Positions 23,267 to 31,207 of a stretch of DNA of 31,849 bases are shown here, piece by piece. Each line of letters begins with the position of its first letter. Position 1 is the first letter of the stretch. Source of the DNA: JAVBQG01 sp031549185 (GTDB lineage Bacteria > Synergistota > Synergistia > Synergistales > Synergistaceae); NCBI GenBank assembly GCA_031549185.1, contig JAVBQG010000040.1, positions 1 through 31,849 on the forward strand, given 5' to 3'. The position numbers and the translations under genes were made by a program. The notes below the pieces were generated by a model, which made no database searches, was not told the origin of the DNA, and saw nothing but the letters and a program-made list of their open reading frames with translations.

Positions 23267-24604
23267 ATGTTTACGCTGGATGAAATCGAACGATTCTCGG
23301 TTCTGACAGACGAGATGATGGCATTTTCGAGCCTTGGCATTCGCCCCGGACTGGGGCGGCTGTCGAGGCTTTTATCGTTACTCGGTTCGCCGCAGCGTGA
23401 TTTTCCGGCGCTGCACGTCCTGGGTACGAATGGAAAGGGATCGACGGTCGCCACGGTGGACGCCGTCTGCCGCTGCGCCGGGTTGAAGACGGCGACGTAT
23501 ACCAGTCCACACCTCGTCTCCCTGCAGGAGCGTGTGAGTGTGAACGGGGCGTTTTTGCCGATCGAAACGTGGCGGAAAGCACAGGAACAAGTGAGAAGTG
23601 CGGTGGAGGGCGACGCCGTTTTAAGCGACGTGCGCCCCACTTTTTTTGAAAACCTGACCGCCATGGCCTTCCTGATGATTCGCGACGCGGGTGTGGATAT
23701 CGCCGTCATGGAGGCGGGCATGGGTGGACGCTACGACGCGAGCATGCTCTGCGACGCCGTGGCGACGATCATTACGCCGATCGGCATGGATCATATGGAA
23801 TATCTCGGCGACACGCTCTCCGCCATCGCCGCTGAAAAAATCGCGGCCGTGCGGCCGGGCGTGCCCGCTTTTTATGCGGCGGACGATCCGGCGCTGCAAG
23901 GACAATTTCTGGAAGCCTGCAGTGTGTCGGGAGCCGAGCCGTATTGCCTGAGCGAGCTTGCCGCCCCCGCAGACATTCGCCTGTCGCTCGAGGGAACGGC
24001 GTTTTCCTATGTGGAGAAATCGAAAAAGACGGCGGAATATTTCACGCCGCTGATCGGCCTGCACCAAGCCAGCAACGCGGCGAACGCCGTCACCGTCTTC
24101 AGAATTCTGCGCGCGCGTTGTGAAATCTTCGAGCGCATTGGAGACGAGGACATTGAGGCGGGGCTTGCCGCCACGCAGTGGCCCGGGCGGGTCGAAGTGC
24201 TGTCGAAACGCAACGGACATGTCGTCATTTTAGACGGCGCGCACAACGAGCACGGTCTGAGAGCGTTCGTTGCGACGCTTGCGGTGCTCGCCCAGAATGG
24301 CGCAATGGACGCTGTGGGTGCGGTTGTCTTTGCCGTCATGCGGGACAAGGAACTCCCACCACTTTTGAATCTCTTGGCAACTTTGAACTGTGCCGTCTAT
24401 TGCACGCAGGTCCCGATGAAGCGCGCCCTGCCTCCGCAAGAGCTGGAGGCGGCTATTTTAAGTCGTGGCATCGAGTCGGGCGGGACGTATGATGATCCGC
24501 TCGACGCTTTGCGTGCGGCCGTATCGAAGACAAAGGGCACCGTTGTCTGCTGCGGCAGCCTCTTTCTCGTCGGGAGTATCAAAAAAGGAGCTCGGACGTT
24601 ATGA
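23267..24604 (+). CDS. folC: Dihydrofolate synthase / folylpolyglutamate synthase
   Basis: 445 residues of the Mur-ligase-like FolC family. The P-loop is GTNGKGST (53-60), with TSPHL (79-83) and the EAGMGGRYDA motif (149-158), where the diverged MGGRYDA replaces the usual GLGGRLDATN. The central-domain motif IGMDHMEYLG is clear, as are the C-terminal WPGR and DGAHN motifs. It adds glutamate to dihydropteroate and/or extends folate polyglutamate tails. The ATG at 23267 lies 13 bases after the valS stop and has only a weak GGA ribosome site; coupling is likely. It overlaps pgeF by four bases (ATGA). Whether it is bifunctional cannot be told from sequence. Confidence 0.92.
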   Translation: MFTLDEIERFSVLTDEMMAFSSLGIRPGLGRLSRLLSLLGSPQRDFPALHVLGTNGKGSTVATVDAVCRCAGLKTATYTSPHLVSLQERVSVNGAFLPIETWRKAQEQVRSAVEGDAVLSDVRPTFFENLTAMAFLMIRDAGVDIAVMEAGMGGRYDASMLCDAVATIITPIGMDHMEYLGDTLSAIAAEKIAAVRPGVPAFYAADDPALQGQFLEACSVSGAEPYCLSELAAPADIRLSLEGTAFSYVEKSKKTAEYFTPLIGLHQASNAANAVTVFRILRARCEIFERIGDEDIEAGLAATQWPGRVEVLSKRNGHVVILDGAHNEHGLRAFVATLAVLAQNGAMDAVGAVVFAVMRDKELPPLLNLLATLNCAVYCTQVPMKRALPPQELEAAILSRGIESGGTYDDPLDALRAAVSKTKGTVVCCGSLFLVGSIKKGARTL

Positions 24605-25398
24605 TTGACGTTTCCTCCAAGGATGCTTTCCCGGCAGGATTTGAGCCGGTGCTCGGCGAGACGGGGTTGAGGCTGAAGTATGTGATGCCGCCGGATCTGA
24701 AGGGACGTCTGTCCGCGGAGCTCCTCTGCAGGGGAAATCTCCTTGACGGCACAGACGGCATGCCCTCCAGAATTTTCAAGCGCCTCGAGGGGGAACTAGA
24801 GGGAGACGTTGTCCTCGCTCCCTGGCAGGTACACGGCACTGCGGTACTCGAAGGACGGCCAGTCTGGGCTTTCCCGCAGAGGGTCAAGGCGGACGGTGTG
24901 CTTCTCGATGGCTGCTTCGATCCGGACGGCCGCGTGCGCGGCTCGCTTCGCTTTGCCGATTGCGCGCCGATTCTGCTCGCAAGTACCTTTCCCCATCCGT
25001 GGGCTCTGATGCTGCACTCCGGCTTCAAAGGGACGCTCCTTCGCATCTTCTCCGCCGCCTGGCAGAGGATTCGGTCGCTTTACGACGGGCTCGATCCTGT
25101 CAGGACATTTGCCTGGATTGGCCCCTCGATCGGTGCGTGCTGCTATACGCGAAAGTTGACGGACCCTCTGGCGGTGAGGGCGGTGGAGGAGTGGGTGGGC
25201 CATGTCCCTCGCGTGGCCGAGCAATTGGCATATTTCGACCTGCTTGGTGTAATCGAAGAGCAGATCCGAAACGCGGGGTTGCCGCGCGAGAATATCTATC
25301 GTATGGATCACTGCACCTCGTGCAATCGTGATTCTTTTTACTCGTATCGCGCGGGCGACCTGGATGACCGTATGATGCTGATCGCGAAATTGAATTAG
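24601..25398 (+). CDS. pgeF: YfiH/PgeF family purine nucleoside phosphorylase-peptidoglycan editing factor
   Basis: 265 residues of the COG1496 (laccase-domain, YfiH) family. Metal/active-site residues are visible: His78 in WQVHG, Cys121 in ADCAPILL and His139 in the motif usually written HAGWRGT but here HSGFKGT. GPSIGACCY (174-182) and CTSCNRDSFYSYR (238-250) are family hallmarks. Family members have been reported as purine nucleoside enzymes and, in E. coli, as an editing factor that prevents misincorporation of serine into peptidoglycan; the role here is not proven. AAGGAG lies 10 bases before the ATG, inside folC. It is the last gene of the tig operon; the next gene has its own promoter, whose -35 overlaps this gene's last codons. 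Confidence 0.88.
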   Translation: MIDVSSKDAFPAGFEPVLGETGLRLKYVMPPDLKGRLSAELLCRGNLLDGTDGMPSRIFKRLEGELEGDVVLAPWQVHGTAVLEGRPVWAFPQRVKADGVLLDGCFDPDGRVRGSLRFADCAPILLASTFPHPWALMLHSGFKGTLLRIFSAAWQRIRSLYDGLDPVRTFAWIGPSIGACCYTRKLTDPLAVRAVEEWVGHVPRVAEQLAYFDLLGVIEEQIRNAGLPRENIYRMDHCTSCNRDSFYSYRAGDLDDRMMLIAKLN

Positions 25399-25418
25399 CA
25401 TAAAAACGACTTTATAAA
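25390..25418 (+). promoter_or_regulatory. Promoter of the Gfo/Idh oxidoreductase gene
   Basis: TTGAAT (25390-25395), exactly 17 bases, then TATAAA (25413-25418). The -35 lies in the pgeF stop region. The predicted start near 25425 leaves an 86-base leader. Confidence 0.65.
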
Positions 25419-25419
25419 A

Positions 25420-25452
25420 TCTCACGCCACAAATACCTCCTTTATCGTGAGA
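25420..25452 (+). repeat. Inverted repeat at the Gfo/Idh promoter start site
   Basis: TCTCACG (25420-25426) and CGTGAGA (25446-25452), perfect 7-base arms 19 bases apart. The left arm begins just past the -10 and overlaps the predicted start. It could be an operator for a dimeric regulator or a hairpin at the transcript 5' end whose loop carries ACCTCC, which could pair with the ribosome site. Confidence 0.4.
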
Positions 25453-25510
25453 ATGATATCGACTGGAGAAATAGAAGTGCAAACGGCAAAGAGGGGTAAG
25501 GAGTGATCTC

Positions 25511-26482
25511 ATGGACCAGGTCAGGGTCGGTGTCGTCGGGGTCGGTCACCTGGGTGTTCATCATGCACGTGTCTATACGGAGATTCTGGGGGCGCATCTG
25601 GTCGGTGTCGTGGACGTCGACGAGCAGCGTGTGCACGACGTGGCGGAAAACCTCGGTGTGCCGGCCTATACGGATCTCGATGTGTTTCTCGAGGACGCAA
25701 GGCCGGATGCGTTGAGCATTGTGGTGCCGACCAGCAAACATCTTGAAGTTTCCAGAAAGGCGATGGAGAAGGGCGTCCATCTGCTGATCGAAAAACCGGT
25801 CACGGCCAGCACGGAAGAGGCGGAGGAGCTGCTTCGCATTGCGAGCGACCGCAACCTCATCCTGCAGGTCGGACATATCGAACGCTTCAACGGTGCCGTG
25901 CAACACGTGGCGGAGATGATCGGCGACCCGATCTTCATCCAGTCGCGCCGCATGGGGCCGTTTTCCCCGCGCATCAGCGACGTGGGTGTCGTGTTGGACC
26001 TCATGATTCACGACGTCGATATCATTCTCTCGCTGGTGCGCTCGGAGATTGTCGATATTTCCGCCATGGGCCGTTGCGTGCGTACGGATCACGAGGATAT
26101 CGCTTCTGCACAGATCCAGTTCGCGAACGGGACTATCGCGCACATTCTGGTCAGCCGGGTATCGGAGAAACGGATGCGCACGCTCGAAATCACCGAGCCG
26201 GAACGCTATCTCATGGTCAATTACGAGACGCAGGACGTGACGCTCCATCACTGCGTGCAACAGCAGGGACGAGGACTCGTCGAGGTGGTCGAACATCCCG
26301 TTTTCCCCAAGCGTGAACCGCTCAAACTGGAACTGCAGGATTTCGTCGGCTGCATCCGTGAAGGCCGCCAGCCCTTGGTTGGGCTGCGCGACGGCAAACG
26401 GGCTCTCGAAGTCTGCGTCGCCATGCTGCGGCAGATTCACGGCGAGGGAGAGGCCGACAAGAATAAATTGATCGCGCTGTAG
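25511..26482 (+). CDS. Gfo/Idh/MocA family NAD(P)-dependent oxidoreductase
   Basis: 323 residues. The N-terminal Rossmann fold has GVGHLG (10-15) and VVDVDEQR after the second strand. The catalytic EKP is at 94-96 (Lys95), and the DxxxH motif is DLMIH (163-167), followed by DVD. The C-terminal sheet domain is complete. The family oxidises or epimerises sugars and sugar nucleotides. The pattern is reminiscent of UDP-GlcNAc 3-dehydrogenases used for amino-sugar and lipid A variants, but no aminotransferase or lipid A gene is beside it, so the substrate is unassigned. The ATG is preceded by TAAGGAGTGATC, an almost complete match to the anti-Shine-Dalgarno sequence. It is monocistronic, with its own promoter and terminator. 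Confidence 0.88.
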   Translation: MDQVRVGVVGVGHLGVHHARVYTEILGAHLVGVVDVDEQRVHDVAENLGVPAYTDLDVFLEDARPDALSIVVPTSKHLEVSRKAMEKGVHLLIEKPVTASTEEAEELLRIASDRNLILQVGHIERFNGAVQHVAEMIGDPIFIQSRRMGPFSPRISDVGVVLDLMIHDVDIILSLVRSEIVDISAMGRCVRTDHEDIASAQIQFANGTIAHILVSRVSEKRMRTLEITEPERYLMVNYETQDVTLHHCVQQQGRGLVEVVEHPVFPKREPLKLELQDFVGCIREGRQPLVGLRDGKRALEVCVAMLRQIHGEGEADKNKLIAL

Positions 26483-26506
26483 AAAAAGTAAGGTGATATA
26501 AACCCG

Positions 26507-26540
26507 AAGGGCTGCACGGAAATTTTCGTGCAGCCCTTTG
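26507..26540 (+). terminator. Rho-independent terminator after the Gfo/Idh gene
   Basis: AAGGGCTGCACG (26507-26518) pairs perfectly with CGTGCAGCCCTT (26527-26538) around GAAATTTT. The T-run is short (TTT then G), so termination may be imperfect. Confidence 0.75.
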
Positions 26541-26676
26541 TCCGTCTGGCTTTTGTCCCACCCTTCATAGAAGATGAGCGCGTTGGAAATAAAAAGACAA
26601 ATGATCGACGCTTTTTTGTCCCGCGAAATCACTTCCTCACGCCAACTTCTCGAGCGATTTGCGCAAAATCAAAAAA

Positions 26677-26705
26677 TTGTCAGAATTTTGGCTTCTGCAT
26701 ATAAA
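26677..26705 (+). promoter_or_regulatory. Promoter of the M29/NicX-like enzyme and OPT transporter unit
   Basis: TTGTCA (26677-26682), exactly 17 bases, then TATAAA (26700-26705); each hexamer matches consensus at 5 of 6 positions. The leader (about 65 bases) contains a small hairpin, GCCATC-TACCT-GATGGC (26743-26759), just before the GGGAGG ribosome site. The rest of the 295-base gap from the previous gene holds only the terminator and an unconvincing 51-codon frame. Confidence 0.7.
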
Positions 26706-26777
26706 GCCCTATTCAGCGCTTTTCCGTAGAATGACCCTAACGGCCATCTACCTGATGGCAAAAAGGGAGGCTACGTC

Positions 26778-27842
26778 ATGTTTTCGATAGGAATCGAACC
26801 GCGCGACGAGTACATGTCTTACGAGGTGGCGAAGGGTGCCCTGACCCTCGCGAAGGATGTCATGCTGATCCGGAAAGGGGAGAATGTGGTGTTGACCGCG
26901 GATTCCTGCTCGGATCGCAGAGTGGTCGAGGCCACGGCAGAAGCGGTTTTCGCGATCGGAGGGCAACCCACCGTGATCTACTATCCGACAGCGCCCAATG
27001 CCTGCATCGAGCCTTACAGGCCGATAGCGGCCGCGGTCGAGGAGAGCGACGTGTGGCTCGAGTTCGCCTATTCGTATGTGATGCACGCTCCCTGTTTCCA
27101 GAAGGCGCTCGCGAACGGTTGCCGCTACATCAACCTCACGGGCATGGATGCGATGATGATGGTCCGTTGCATCAGCCAGATCGACTACGATCTCGTCATC
27201 GAACTCGGCGAGTGCCTGCAGCGGGTTGTAATGGCAGCCGACGAGATCATCGTCAGAAATCCGTCCGGAACGGACCTCAAGGGATACAACAGGGGCCGCA
27301 AGGTTCGCCTGTCGGGGCAGAAGGCGACGCAGAAAGGTTATCCCATCATGATGGCGGGGCAGATCAGCTGGTGCCCGATGGAGAACACCATCGAAGGTAA
27401 ACTGGTCTTCGACGGTGCCGTTTTCCCGCCGCTGGAGCTCGGCAAAATTGGCAACCCGATCGCGCTCACGATCAAAGAGGGCCGGGTGACCGACTTCGAA
27501 GGCGGCACGGAGGCCTCCGTCTTCAAACGCTGGATGGATTCTCTGGGAGAGCCGGAGAGCATGAGGCGCGTTGCGCATTATTCGCTCGGTTTCAACCCCG
27601 GCGTGACGGCCATCAGTGGCAGGATCGTCGAGGACGAGAGGGTCTTCGGTTGTATCGAGTTCGGTATCGGCAGCCAGGGTAAGTCGATCATGGGCGAGAA
27701 GTGGGATGCGCCGGGCCACACTGACGGCATCGTGCTGAACCCCACGATCATCCTGGACGGAAAACCGCTCGAGGAAGAGGGCGTGTATGTGCTTCCCGAA
27801 GTCAGGGAGATCTGCAAGCGCATGGGCATCAGCGGATATTAG
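26778..27842 (+). CDS. M29/NicX-like metalloenzyme (leucyl aminopeptidase / dihydroxypyridine dioxygenase superfamily)
   Basis: 354 residues. The C-terminal half carries the superfamily's metal-site pattern: Glu245 in EGGTEAS, His267 in RVAHYSLGFNP, and His314 with Asp316 in GHTDG. The spacing and surrounding residues (EGKLVFDG, GRVTDFEGGTEAS) resemble the NicX (2,5-dihydroxypyridine dioxygenase) branch more than true M29 aminopeptidases, which are about 410 residues. This comparison is from memory of the families. NicX binds Fe(II) and uses oxygen, unlikely in the anaerobe suggested by PFOR, so a hydrolytic or other metal reaction is equally possible. The ATG has GGGAGG 7 bases upstream. It is co-transcribed with the OPT transporter 26 bases downstream, so its substrate may be what that transporter imports, possibly a peptide or amino-acid derivative. 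No signal peptide; cytoplasmic. Confidence 0.8.
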   Translation: MFSIGIEPRDEYMSYEVAKGALTLAKDVMLIRKGENVVLTADSCSDRRVVEATAEAVFAIGGQPTVIYYPTAPNACIEPYRPIAAAVEESDVWLEFAYSYVMHAPCFQKALANGCRYINLTGMDAMMMVRCISQIDYDLVIELGECLQRVVMAADEIIVRNPSGTDLKGYNRGRKVRLSGQKATQKGYPIMMAGQISWCPMENTIEGKLVFDGAVFPPLELGKIGNPIALTIKEGRVTDFEGGTEASVFKRWMDSLGEPESMRRVAHYSLGFNPGVTAISGRIVEDERVFGCIEFGIGSQGKSIMGEKWDAPGHTDGIVLNPTIILDGKPLEEEGVYVLPEVREICKRMGISGY

Positions 27843-27868
27843 GCGTACATTGCCTGGGAGGGATGGAT

Positions 27869-29488
27869 ATGGAAGAAGAGAAAAGAACCCCGCACGTAAA
27901 AGCCCTCGAACCTGAAACCCTGGTTATCAGCCTTATTATGTCGGCGCTGTCGGCGGTCATATGCATTCAGATCCTGGCCAAGATCGGTTTCAGCGCCAAT
28001 ACCTCCATCATTGGAGCGTTGCTTGCGATGTCGCTCGCCCGTGTTCCGCTGGGGAGCATGAAGAAATTCAGGTCGCTCGACCGCCAGAATCTGGTGCAGA
28101 CGATGTGCTCGGGGGCGGGCTTCGCCGCCTCCAACTGCGGTATCACTGCGGTCGCGATCATCTACATTCTGGGTGAGCATCAGTACGCTTACTACATGGT
28201 GATCGGAGGTGCTCTCGCGACGATCATCAGCATCGTTATGGTCTACAACGTGTTCGACTCGGCTCTCTATCCCGCAGCCGCCTCGTGGCCTCCGGGCATC
28301 GCGACGGCCGAGGCGCTCTTCGCCGGAGACCAGGGCGGCAGGCGTGCCATGCGCTTGCTCGAAGGACTCGTCGTCGGAATCGTCGGCAGCGCGATCAAGA
28401 TACCGGCCGCCTGGATCGGTATCCCGGGGACGGCCGCCTGGGGGCTGCCGATGGCGGGGATGGGGATCGTCTTCCTCGCCAATCTCTGGTCGATGGGCGC
28501 TCTCGCGGTCGGCCTTCTGATCCGCGGTTACGCGCCGGTCGTCCTCGGCATCGACCTGGGGAAGACCTATATTCCACAGGGTGTCATGATCGGCGCGGGG
28601 CTCGCCTCGCTCGTTCAGGTGTTGATCATCCTCTACAAGAGCGCCAAAAACAAGGAGAACGAAGTAACGGAGGATGGCAAATCCTACCCGGTGACGGTCA
28701 CCCCCGAGGGTGTGAAAAAGGCGATGATACGCTCTTTCCTTCTGTATGGAGTGGCGAGCTTTCTACTCGCGCTGCTCTGCGGCATCGCGACCAGCATACC
28801 GGCTCCGAAGCTCGTGCTCTGGGTTGCTTGGTGCGCGATCTCCTGCCTGATCTCGCCGGTGTTGACCGGGCTCTGTGCCATGCGCTCCGGATGGTTTCCG
28901 GCGTTCGCCATCACGACGATATTCCTGACGTTCGGCATGTTCATGGGTTTTCCGCCGGTGGCGCTGGCGGTTCTCACGGGCTTCATCGCCTGTACCGGGC
29001 CCTGTTTCGCCGACATGGGATACGATTTGAAGACAGGTTGGATTCTCCGTGGGCGTGGGCAGAATATCGCCTATGAACTCGACGGGCGCAAACAGCAGGT
29101 CATCGCCGAGCTGATCGGCTGCATTCTGGCGTACGTGATCGTGGCGCTGACCATGGGGATGTACTTCAAGCTCGACCTGCTGCCGCCGGTGAGCCGCGTC
29201 TTTGCGACGACCGTGCAGGCGGTCGGCAATCCCGAGATCATTGCCGAGCTCGCGAAATGGGCGCTTCTTGGCGCTGCAGTGCAGTTTGCATTCGGCTCCA
29301 ACAGGGCGATGGGCATTCTTCTCGCCACCGGGTTGCTCATCTACAGCCCCCTCTACGGCATCGGCGTCCTTCTCACGGTCATCGTGCGTCTCATCTGGGG
29401 TAACGAGTGGATGGAGATCAGGGAGGCGGGCCTGATCGCCGGCGACGGCATCTACGGCTTCTGCAACGCCATCTGGCGGGTGTTCTGA
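27869..29488 (+). CDS. OPT family oligopeptide/small-molecule transporter
   Basis: 539 residues, polytopic membrane protein with a dozen or more hydrophobic segments. Features of the OPT superfamily include the N-terminal VISLIMSALSAVICIQIL span, SWPPGIATAEALFAGDQGG after an early span, and the late GLIAGDGIYGF near the C-terminus. It is shorter than many bacterial OPT proteins (about 600-670). OPT members import peptides, or metal-siderophore complexes in the YSL branch. The start is ATG 27869: GGGAGG lies 7 bases before it, whereas an ATG at 27863 directly abuts the ribosome site. It is coupled with the upstream metalloenzyme. Its stop is only 3 bases from the stop of the converging PucR gene, with no terminator between. 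Confidence 0.85.
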   Translation: MEEEKRTPHVKALEPETLVISLIMSALSAVICIQILAKIGFSANTSIIGALLAMSLARVPLGSMKKFRSLDRQNLVQTMCSGAGFAASNCGITAVAIIYILGEHQYAYYMVIGGALATIISIVMVYNVFDSALYPAAASWPPGIATAEALFAGDQGGRRAMRLLEGLVVGIVGSAIKIPAAWIGIPGTAAWGLPMAGMGIVFLANLWSMGALAVGLLIRGYAPVVLGIDLGKTYIPQGVMIGAGLASLVQVLIILYKSAKNKENEVTEDGKSYPVTVTPEGVKKAMIRSFLLYGVASFLLALLCGIATSIPAPKLVLWVAWCAISCLISPVLTGLCAMRSGWFPAFAITTIFLTFGMFMGFPPVALAVLTGFIACTGPCFADMGYDLKTGWILRGRGQNIAYELDGRKQQVIAELIGCILAYVIVALTMGMYFKLDLLPPVSRVFATTVQAVGNPEIIAELAKWALLGAAVQFAFGSNRAMGILLATGLLIYSPLYGIGVLLTVIVRLIWGNEWMEIREAGLIAGDGIYGFCNAIWRVF

Positions 29489-29491
29489 CGC

Positions 29492-31051
29492 CTATCTGTC
29501 GTTCTTGCCCATCTCCAGGAGTTCGACGGCGAGAAAGAGTTCGAGCCGCAGTGTCGGCTCGAGTTCTTCCTCGCCGAGCAGCTCGCAGATCTTGCGGAAA
29601 CGGTATTTGATCGTGTTGTAGTGGATTCCCAGTTCGGAGGCGGCCGATTTCAGGTGCCAGTTGTGGCGGATGATCGCGGCGAGCGTGGAGACGAGCGCGT
29701 CCTTTCCCTCGCCGTCGTATTCGATCAGAGCGGCAAGGTGGGAGTCGACGAAATCTCTGGCGTCCTCGCTCGTATGGACGTGCGTCAGGATCCGGTAGAC
29801 CCCCAAGTCGTCCCAGAAGGTCGTCTTCTTCGAACGCGGCGTCGTTTGGGTCAGGTCGAGCGATTTCTGCGCTTCGCGGAAACCTTTGTCGCAGAGGAAG
29901 ATATTCTCGCGCGGCGAGCCGACGCCGACGCGGGGAGAGGAGCCGGTCATCGACGCGACGGCGTCCAGAATCGTCTCGAGCGTCTCGGCCAGGGTCTCTT
30001 TGAACGACTGCCATTCCTGCGGTATCTGTGGCAGAATGCAGACCAGTCCGCCGTTCATCTGAGAATGAGGAAACGAACCAAAGCGCGAGGCGAGCATGTT
30101 CAGGCAGAGCCTGTATTGTCTCTCCGTCGACTCGGGGGGGGATTGTGAGGCATCCTTGAAAAAAAGAACGACTTGCGGTCCTTCCAGGTGCCAGCGGTAA
30201 ATTCGCGCCCGGTCCCATATCTCCTGTGGGGTCCGCAGCGCGCGGCGCAAGATGTCCTGGACGAACTGTTCGATGTAGCGGCGTTCCGTCTCCCGTTGTG
30301 CAAGATCTCTCTGAAGACGCAGGAGCAGCGTCGTCTTCGCATGCGTCATCGGGATTTCGTCGTACGGGTCCGAACTCTCTCCGTCCCCGAGCAGCAGATA
30401 TCCGTACGTCCTGTCCGCCATCCGCACCTGCTCGTGTCGATACGACTGCAGAAGGGTTTCCCTGTTTTGCATAGCGGCGTCGTTGCGGAAATGCTCGCTC
30501 CCGACGGCGATTCTCTTGCCGTCGTACGCGTCTATGAACATGACGTCGCGTTTCAGGAAGGCGCGCAGGCGCTCCAGAATTCTCTCGATATCCCCGTCGT
30601 TCATGATGATCTCGAAGAAGTCGTTTCGCACCGACTCCGAGAGATCGAGCAGCTTCGCCTGGCTGTTGATGAGGTTTGTGAGCACGGGGTTGATGATGTC
30701 GTTGTGGTTGTAGTAGGCCGGTATTTCGATCAGGGGGAACGAGCAGAGGTCGGCGGCCCGAAAGACTTCCTTGGGGATGCTTCCGAGAAAACGGTCCACC
30801 TTCACGCCGAACGCAGCCGCCCCGGCCGCCGCCGAGTCCTCGACGACGCGGACCATCGCGAGCGGGTCGTCCCGGAAGATGAAGCCGCTCGAGATCAAAA
30901 ACTCGCCGCCCCGTATCCAGCCGAAGATATCGGGCGTGTCGATGACGCAGACCGTCTTGACCTCGCGCGAATTCAACCCTGCGTGACCGGCCAGCACCGA
31001 AAAATCGTAATACCCGCCATCTTCGATCATCTTTTTGACAGTAACGGTCAT
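29492..31051 (-). CDS. PucR/CdaR family transcriptional regulator
   Basis: 519 residues. The N-terminal PucR ligand domain (about 1-130) includes VKKMIEDGGYYDFSVLAG and the IPKEVFRAADLCSFPLIEIP stretch. A central GGDEF-like CdaR segment follows (about 280-400). The C-terminal helix-turn-helix, about 464-493, has the family pattern LKSAASELGIHYNTIKYRFRKI. PucR proteins activate or repress purine, amino-acid and sugar-acid catabolic genes in response to metabolites. The start is ATG 31051 (AAGG 9 bases upstream); an in-frame ATG at 31141 would add 30 residues running through the promoter. It converges on the enzyme-transporter unit and diverges from hflK. Control of the transporter unit is a reasonable inference. 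Confidence 0.9.
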   Translation of the reverse strand: MTVTVKKMIEDGGYYDFSVLAGHAGLNSREVKTVCVIDTPDIFGWIRGGEFLISSGFIFRDDPLAMVRVVEDSAAAGAAAFGVKVDRFLGSIPKEVFRAADLCSFPLIEIPAYYNHNDIINPVLTNLINSQAKLLDLSESVRNDFFEIIMNDGDIERILERLRAFLKRDVMFIDAYDGKRIAVGSEHFRNDAAMQNRETLLQSYRHEQVRMADRTYGYLLLGDGESSDPYDEIPMTHAKTTLLLRLQRDLAQRETERRYIEQFVQDILRRALRTPQEIWDRARIYRWHLEGPQVVLFFKDASQSPPESTERQYRLCLNMLASRFGSFPHSQMNGGLVCILPQIPQEWQSFKETLAETLETILDAVASMTGSSPRVGVGSPRENIFLCDKGFREAQKSLDLTQTTPRSKKTTFWDDLGVYRILTHVHTSEDARDFVDSHLAALIEYDGEGKDALVSTLAAIIRHNWHLKSAASELGIHYNTIKYRFRKICELLGEEELEPTLRLELFLAVELLEMGKNDR

Positions 31052-31070
31052 GAGAATACACCTTCCTCGT

Positions 31071-31088
31071 GTGTTCACATCATAACAC
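31071..31088 (-). promoter_or_regulatory. pucR promoter with overlapping inverted-repeat operator candidate
   Basis: On the minus strand an extended -10, TGTTATGAT (31087-31079). Exactly over it lies GTGTT (31071-31075) N8 AACAC (31084-31088), a dyad suited to a dimeric regulator. Autoregulation by the PucR protein is a plausible reading; the -35 is poor. Confidence 0.45.
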
Positions 31089-31122
31089 GTCGGCCCTGGC
31101 TGTACACGATAACGTCGATTCA

Positions 31123-31151
31123 TTGACAATCCACATGGCATATACTACAGT
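31123..31151 (+). promoter_or_regulatory. Promoter of hflK
   Basis: A perfect TTGACA (31123-31128), a 17-base spacer and TACAGT (31146-31151). The predicted start near 31158 gives a 50-base leader with AAGGAGG (31191-31197) 10 bases before the ATG. Confidence 0.65.
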
Positions 31152-31207
31152 TCTTACCGTAATCATCGAGAGCGAGCGCGATTTTACCCGAAGGAGGGTC
31201 TTTTCGT

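Noticed and set aside
26574..26729. A 51-codon frame (begins MSALEIKRQM) between the Gfo/Idh terminator and the next gene
   Set aside because: No proper ribosome site, and it runs straight through a well-formed promoter (26677-26705). Its amphipathic look is suggestive but not enough.
29418..31061. A 547-codon frame overlapping the PucR gene on the same strand
   Set aside because: It is the +1 shadow of the PucR gene; only the other frame has the PucR domain and helix-turn-helix.
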